A stretch of 64,000 bases of DNA from Selaginella moellendorffii (lineage: Eukaryota > Streptophyta > Lycopodiopsida > Selaginellales > Selaginellaceae), in assembly GCF_000143415.4 (NCBI RefSeq), contig NW_003314323.1:810499-874498 (forward strand). Reading direction: 5' to 3'. The notes beneath the pieces were generated by a model. It did no database searches. It was not told the DNA's origin and saw only the letters and a program-made list of their open reading frames with translations. The translations under genes and the position numbers were made by a program. Positions 58,418 through 64,000 of this stretch are shown piece after piece (the stretch's first letter is position 1; each line of letters opens with the position of its first letter).

Positions 58418-58593
58418 TGTGAGGGCCAAGTGTACGGTTACGATGCCGTATACTAATATTAGCTTAGTGGGATTTTGGTAGCCATCAGATTGGTTTCAGT
58501 CCGGACCACTCGCTCCTATATATAAGCTAGGGTTTTTGGGCTAATTGATATGCACATTTTCTGTATTCCCTTTCCATATTCCAAGCACTCACA
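58418..58593 (+). repeat. Ty3/gypsy 3' LTR (176 bases)
   Basis: Starts TGTGAGGGCC and ends CACTCACA, followed by the CATG target duplication (58594-58597). Same length as the 5' LTR. Confidence 0.95.
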
Positions 58594-58597
58594 CATG

Positions 58598-61500
58598 TTA
58601 ATAACTTATAAAGATAATATAGTAGTGTTTAGGAAAGTATATAAATTATAATACAATATTAATATAGATAAATAACAACTGTTCGATATTAGATGATAAA
58701 ATATCCAAGAATACCAAAGCATATTCTAGAAATATCCCCTACAAACAGATTTTTATTGTTACATGATGTAATTATAGACTAGTGGCTTTTTTTATAGAAA
58801 CAAAAAACATGTGGTTTAAATTATAAACATTGACAAATCAAAAAGAGAGATAAGAAAAATACCATTATATAGCATTATATTTAAAGAGCAACATTACATA
58901 TAACAAATCATGAATAAAATATTCCAACATTTTATTGTGTAAAAATGCCTATAGCAGCGAGAATTCTCTTCTCACCCTCATATGGAGTTCCATCTCATCT
59001 TTCTCTATGATATGCTCATGAAAAATATTAAAAGCATCAATATTTTTTTCTATAATGTCTTTGGATATGTAAAGTAATGGTAATAAGTATTACAGAGATT
59101 TAATTCTACTATTAAAAATTACCACATTGATAACATAATAGTTCTTCTTTTTATCCATATGCACTAGAATCTATCAATGTGTGCATCAAATTTTGTATCT
59201 AGAAGATAGTAATCCAGTCCTTTATATAGATTAAACAACACATTTGGTATATTTGTTTACTTCATTTCAAGAAAATTTAATCATTGTTGAATCTTGTTAA
59301 GGCTATGCATATACATAATTTCTACATGAACATTGCACTAAGAGCTTAAATATTTATTTAGCATAAAAAAAGTTATAGTTGAAATTGAGAAAAAGATTAC
59401 TCATAAATGTTTTCATATTATATATCCTCATCTCTTAACATTGCAAGATTACTCTAATGTGTTGAAATAAAAATGCTGTGCAACTTCAAATGACTTTTTG
59501 AAGGTATATAGATGTGTGTAGCATGTACATAGTTTTCTTTACATAGTCCACATCTTAATTGTAACAACTTTATCAATGTGTTTCTCAAATATTAAAAGAT
59601 TTAATTAACTCTTTGTTAATATGATAAAATGTTGCATGCTTCTTCAACTCCCTATTTTCTTATAGAAGTTCCAAACAACACTTTAATTTATAAAAAATTT
59701 AATTCCTAATAACCATCTAGTATTCAAAGCCTTACAAAAAGAAGTTTTATAGCTTTATCCATCATTTCTCTAGCAATGATGCTCTTCCATAGTAGCCAAG
59801 ATCTTATGAATTGTTTTCCATTCTTAGTCATCCCATCTCAAAGGTATTTAAAAAAAATATTTTCAACTGTCTTTTATTTGAATCGAATGAAGATCCAACT
59901 TATATATTACTTCTAATAAGTCTTCCTTTGTAAGAAGAAATTTCATATAATATTAAAGATCTATTTATTTTGAGATTTTTCTCCTTTTACCTATATTACC
60001 TTTTCACTAGATCGTATGTAAGAAAAATGAACTATTTGAGTATAAACATTAGTGACAAGATTAACAATGAGACAATGCAAGGAGGTCAAAGATCTCATGA
60101 TAATGATCAAGAATTACCTTGACAACACTTAATTCAAGAAGAGTTTCTAGCTAAATACTAGCAAAGGGTGTATAAGGAATAACTTGATAAATAGTTTATT
60201 AAAGCTTAAATATAGAGAAAAAGGGTTTATGAATATAGATAAATATTTGATCTTATATATCTTCCTAGAAAGAGTAGAAGAGGGAAGTTTAAGTGAAATG
60301 AAATTATGTTTAAGTTTAGGCATCCAAATAAGAAAGACTCGACCTAGGTGAGAAGTAATTAGGAACAATTATAAAATCATGTAGTATATAAGTAGCACTT
60401 AAATGTGTTAAAAAACAACCCCCATTCATTATTGTATGCATTTGTATTAAATTAACTATCTTTCCTCCCACTTATGACTATTAGTGCAAAATAGAGTTGA
60501 GAGTGATATATGCTTATTTTTACTCACACTTTTGAGGTTTAAGATTGAGATTTATATTATTTTTTATGTTCTTATTTTCTTCTCCTATATTTTCATCTCT
60601 ATTTATTTGTCATTGTTTTGTAAGCTGGGGTGAGAACATGAGTACAAGTAGAAAAAGCTTTACCCATAGCCTTTTTTTTAACTTCAGACACTTGAGATTA
60701 AAGATGCTTAAGTTTTAGTAGTATTGGGTTGAGTGGCATCTTGAAAAATTTAAATTTAAAAGTTTATTTTGAATTTAAACTTCTCAAGAGGTCATCCAAC
60801 TCAATACTGCTAAAACATTTATTTTTATAAAGTGTTAAGATTGCAAGATTTTCAATATATAAATTTACAAGGAAATATGATAAATTATAAACAAAAACTT
60901 TGAAAGATAATCCATTCAAATTCAAATATATAAAGAAAATGTTAATGAACAAAAATGAACCCCATTTTTTATATTATTAGGTTAGATAACCTTAAGGAAG
61001 TCAAAATTCAAAACGTTACATGGTGCTTCATTTGTACTTTATAAACTTTTTCTCTCATAATTCTCACCAAGGATTATCATATCACATTTGATCTACCCCA
61101 TTCCTGACAAGACACAAGATATAACTATGTACATAGAGATTGTTACACTATGCTAAATCACTAAAGCTTCTAGAATTGAATTAAAAATACCTATCTCAGG
61201 CTTCATTAATATTCACTAGAGTGATCCATATCAAACTGTGAGAGACAATTATAGAAAAGATTAAAAAAATAATTCTAAAATAATATTATAAACTAAAAGA
61301 AATTGTAACAAAAAAAAAATATTATTATTATTTTAGTATAAAAATAAAATATATACAACAGTTTATAAGCTCATTTAAAATTGAGTTGTCACTAATTATT
61401 TCTAATTAATCCTAGTGAGACAACTAAGATTTCTATTTTTAATAAAAAATTTAAATTATATTATGAATCATATCAATAGTGACTATAAACATTAACTACA

Positions 61501-63195
61501 ATAGAACTAAATCACAGTTTATAGTGATAAAATAATTATATAACTTTTTTTAATAAAAAGAGTTTACTTAAATTAGGAGAGCTAAAATGACTATCTATAT
61601 CTTGTCATGCCTTTTCAATATATTGTTTCTTCAAAAGTTAAGTTTATAGTTTTAAATTTTTTAATAATTTTTACCTCAATTTTATGTATTGTAGTACCTT
61701 TTGGGAAGATTTTAAAACACCAATATTAGATAAACTTACAAACAATATATAATTTAAATTTGCTCACATTAAATAGCTTTAAGTAAATTACTATATCGTT
61801 TTTCCAAAATTGAAATACTTCTAAATTTGGTATAAACTATTTTGAATACTAAATTGAGTATTATAATAATTATGTTTTACTATTTATTCTCAGAAATTTT
61901 AAATATCTTATAAATTTGGTTTTCATTATATTACAAAATCATTATTATTAAATAAAGAATAAATAGTTTAGTGCTTAACTAGGAGATGCATTATGAATAT
62001 AAATTTAATTCTTTATGCTCTATATTTTAATTTTAACATTCTAAAAAATCTGAAAGAAAATATTTCTTTATATTGTGTTTATATCAGTTTTGGACAAAAG
62101 GAATTTAATTTCTAGAATATAAAATAATAGAAAATTATAGAAAAATATTTAAATTATTTTGGAGTAATTTTTTAAAGCACATAGGCAAAATTATTAGTAA
62201 ATTTAGAAATGAATTTTCATTCGCCTTTTTTACTCTAAATAAAATAAATAAATATTTAATGGAATATGTATTTCTTTTAACTTATAAATAGATAATATAA
62301 TTTGGATGTAAAGTGCAACTCTTTGTTTCTTTTATTCATTTTTTTGTTTTTGGTTTAACTCAAACATATTTTATAGAGTTTTAATTTATTTGTAATATTT
62401 ATTTGAAATTTAAATTTTTTTAATTATAAATTAAGATTATTATAAAATATATAATTTAAATAGGGTATAATATGGCTTTATTCCTATATATTTTAAAGAG
62501 TTTATATATGGGCATATTAATTTAAATTTTATATTTATTAAGAATGATAATTTAATTTAATTATCTATATTTAATATAAAAAGAGCTTAATAGGTATTTC
62601 TGTACCTGAAGAATTTATTTCCTAACATATTAAGTTTAATAATATTTCTCATTAACCATTACAAATTAATATCCCGTAAAGCTTAAAACTAATTAAGTTT
62701 TTGAATGTTATGACCATATATTTTTAAACTTAGAAAATTTAATTATTAAAGTAAATTTTCGTTAATTAACAGTTTCTATTTTAAACAATATGGGTTACAG
62801 TTACAACTTTTAGAAAAACTTAAAAGCAATAGATATTTTTCTCTTTTTTAGTTTTTTTTACCTTCTCTAAAAAAATGAAAAGAGTAGATGGGAGGAAGGG
62901 TTTAGGGAATCTAAAGTATTGACTTAACGAGCATAGTCAGGTAGAAAGGGGCTCCTAAAGCTCCTTCATCATTGCCCAGTAAAAAATGCTTTATAGTTAA
63001 TGGTTAATATAAAAGAAAGTGATTATTGTTTCAACATTGTCAAATTCTTCCTTTTATATTTATCAATGATTCTTCATTTACTCTAGGTACAACACAATAA
63101 GAACATGTAAAGAAAAAAAAAAAATTTCACAAAATGGCCTCTTCAACAACTAAGTGTTGTGTTATGCCTAAAAATGCCCTTCAACACATGTCACT
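58598..63195. other. AT-rich region, no gene recognised
   Basis: About 4.6 kb of very AT-rich sequence with no open frame over about 75 residues and no RNA gene or element borders that I could identify. Confidence 0.6.
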
Positions 63196-63810
63196 TAAAG
63201 AGCCGCTCACTACTTCCCAATGTTAAACATTTAAACCATACAGTATTATCCAGAGTCACAATTAATTTTAGAGATGACTCATAACACCAAGACAAATGCC
63301 TTGAACTCACTTACTTGCATCACCAGGCTCATTCATGCACATGCTTATTGCCATGGCACTAGATCTAGAGGGAGAAGATACCCAAGCCACAAAAGCTAGA
63401 GCTCCAAAAATAAATTGCCATCATGTAAATTGTGTTCTGCACATATCTTAGGGTGCATCACCCACATCTATTGCCATGGTGCCATTCAACTCTAAAACTC
63501 ATCAATCTCCCAAACCGAGTATAGTTCTTCCTAACAATTTACAACCTTGCATTGGTGAAATTGTGGTTTGTGCTCTTGTCATGCTTGTAAGGCTATGTCC
63601 TATACTACTCTTGAAAAAGCACTCATTACTGCCTAATGCTAAACATTTAAACCATAGTTGACCACCTTACAATTAGAGTGCCAAAAAAAATATCTTGCAT
63701 TGCTATGGCTCATTTGTGCTTGGGCACCTTGCATTGCTAGGCTCATTCATGGCTGCTTGCTGCCAAGCTCATTCATGGCCATGCCTACTTCCATGGCACT
63801 AGACTGCAAT
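63196..63810 (+). repeat. Diverged direct duplication, offset about 415 bases
   Basis: CTCACTACTTCCCAATG...TAAACATTTAAACCATA near 63207 recurs as CTCATTACTGCCTAATG...TAAACATTTAAACCATA near 63622. GGCTCATTCATG followed by CCATGGCACTAGA occurs near 63330-63365 and again near 63740-63805. Indels separate the copies. Nothing coding was recognised. Confidence 0.6.
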
Positions 63811-64000
63811 CCTGTATACCACTAAGCAATGAAGCCCTAGAGAAATCTCTAATCAGGACATAGTGAAAGTCTTTGAGATGCTCATTGCTTCCCTACCATG
63901 ATATCATGGAGAGCAAGAAAACACCTAGTCTACAAAGCTAAATTGCATCACTACACTCTCTCACCAACCCCAATTATGGTGCTGCTTACATACCATGAGC

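Larger units (their letters stand above)
46064..58593 (+). mobile_element. Ty3/gypsy retrotransposon, interrupted by a nested element
   Basis: Flanked by 176-base LTRs beginning TGTGAGGGCC and ending CACTCACA, with an (A)CATG target duplication on both sides. Subtracting the 7516-base nested element and one CTGAT copy leaves about 5.0 kb. Order is gag, protease, reverse transcriptase, RNase H, integrase, so it is Ty3/gypsy type. No chromodomain was seen after the GPY/F-like KGPYRVLRQVGP. The LTRs differ at about 10 of 176 sites by eye, nearly all transitions. Several stop codons interrupt the frames, so it is inactive. Confidence 0.95.

Noticed and set aside
1..64000. tRNA genes, CRISPR arrays, or prokaryotic operons
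   Set aside because: No cloverleaf-compatible tRNA sequence or regularly spaced short repeats of CRISPR type were seen, and genes have spliceosomal introns.

Overview
The window looks like nuclear DNA of a land plant, most likely a lycophyte of the Selaginella moellendorffii type. The gene content is plant-like: a two-domain GT-2 type trihelix factor, a B3-domain protein, plant-style Gemin2 and RNA polymerase I subunit A12, TTTAGGG-type telomere motifs, and LTR elements primed by initiator-Met tRNA. Introns are very short. Most measured introns are 54-81 bases with GT-AG borders, as is typical of Selaginella; the trihelix intron (476 bases) is the exception. The species is an inference, since no database search was possible.

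Layout. 1-4.3 kb: a decayed transposase-like gene (zinc finger, DDE-like core, SWIM finger), crossed by a 100-N assembly gap. 4.3-12.9 kb: an old LTR fragment (family B) split by a complete non-coding LTR element (family A, 4859-12571), which itself carries a small inverted-repeat element. 14.2-14.8 kb: an intact miniature LTR element (TRIM). 16.5-17.4 kb: a two-exon gene on the minus strand with a resemblance to fungal proteins. 21.35-22.99 kb: a decayed 3' part of a 25S rRNA gene, split by a second intact TRIM. 23-30.8 kb: LINE relics, a gag-protease relic and a degenerate telomere-motif tandem array. 30.8-34.3 kb: broken pieces, including a coiled-coil gene, a PPR fragment and a truncated copy of the neighbouring B3 gene.

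34.4-45.2 kb is a GC-rich gene island with four genes: B3 protein (+), Gemin2 (+, starting 33 bases after the B3 stop), a long trihelix transcription factor (-) and RPA12 (-). Gemin2 and RPA12 both have telo-box motifs just before the start codon, which suits their housekeeping roles in snRNP assembly and rRNA synthesis.

46.06-58.59 kb is a nested pair. A Ty3/gypsy retrotransposon of about 5.0 kb (LTRs 176 bases, TSD about ACATG) has a 7.5-kb non-coding LTR element of family B inserted in reverse orientation at the end of pol (TSD CTGAT). The LTRs of the inner element carry long GGACTC-type tandem arrays that produce spurious open frames. The last 5.4 kb is AT-rich with no gene that I can recognise.

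No novel defence or biosynthetic system was found. The most interesting points are the precisely readable nesting of element families, the TRIM inside a relic rRNA gene, the fungal-like gene with a plant-style intron, and the nearly abutting B3-Gemin2 pair.
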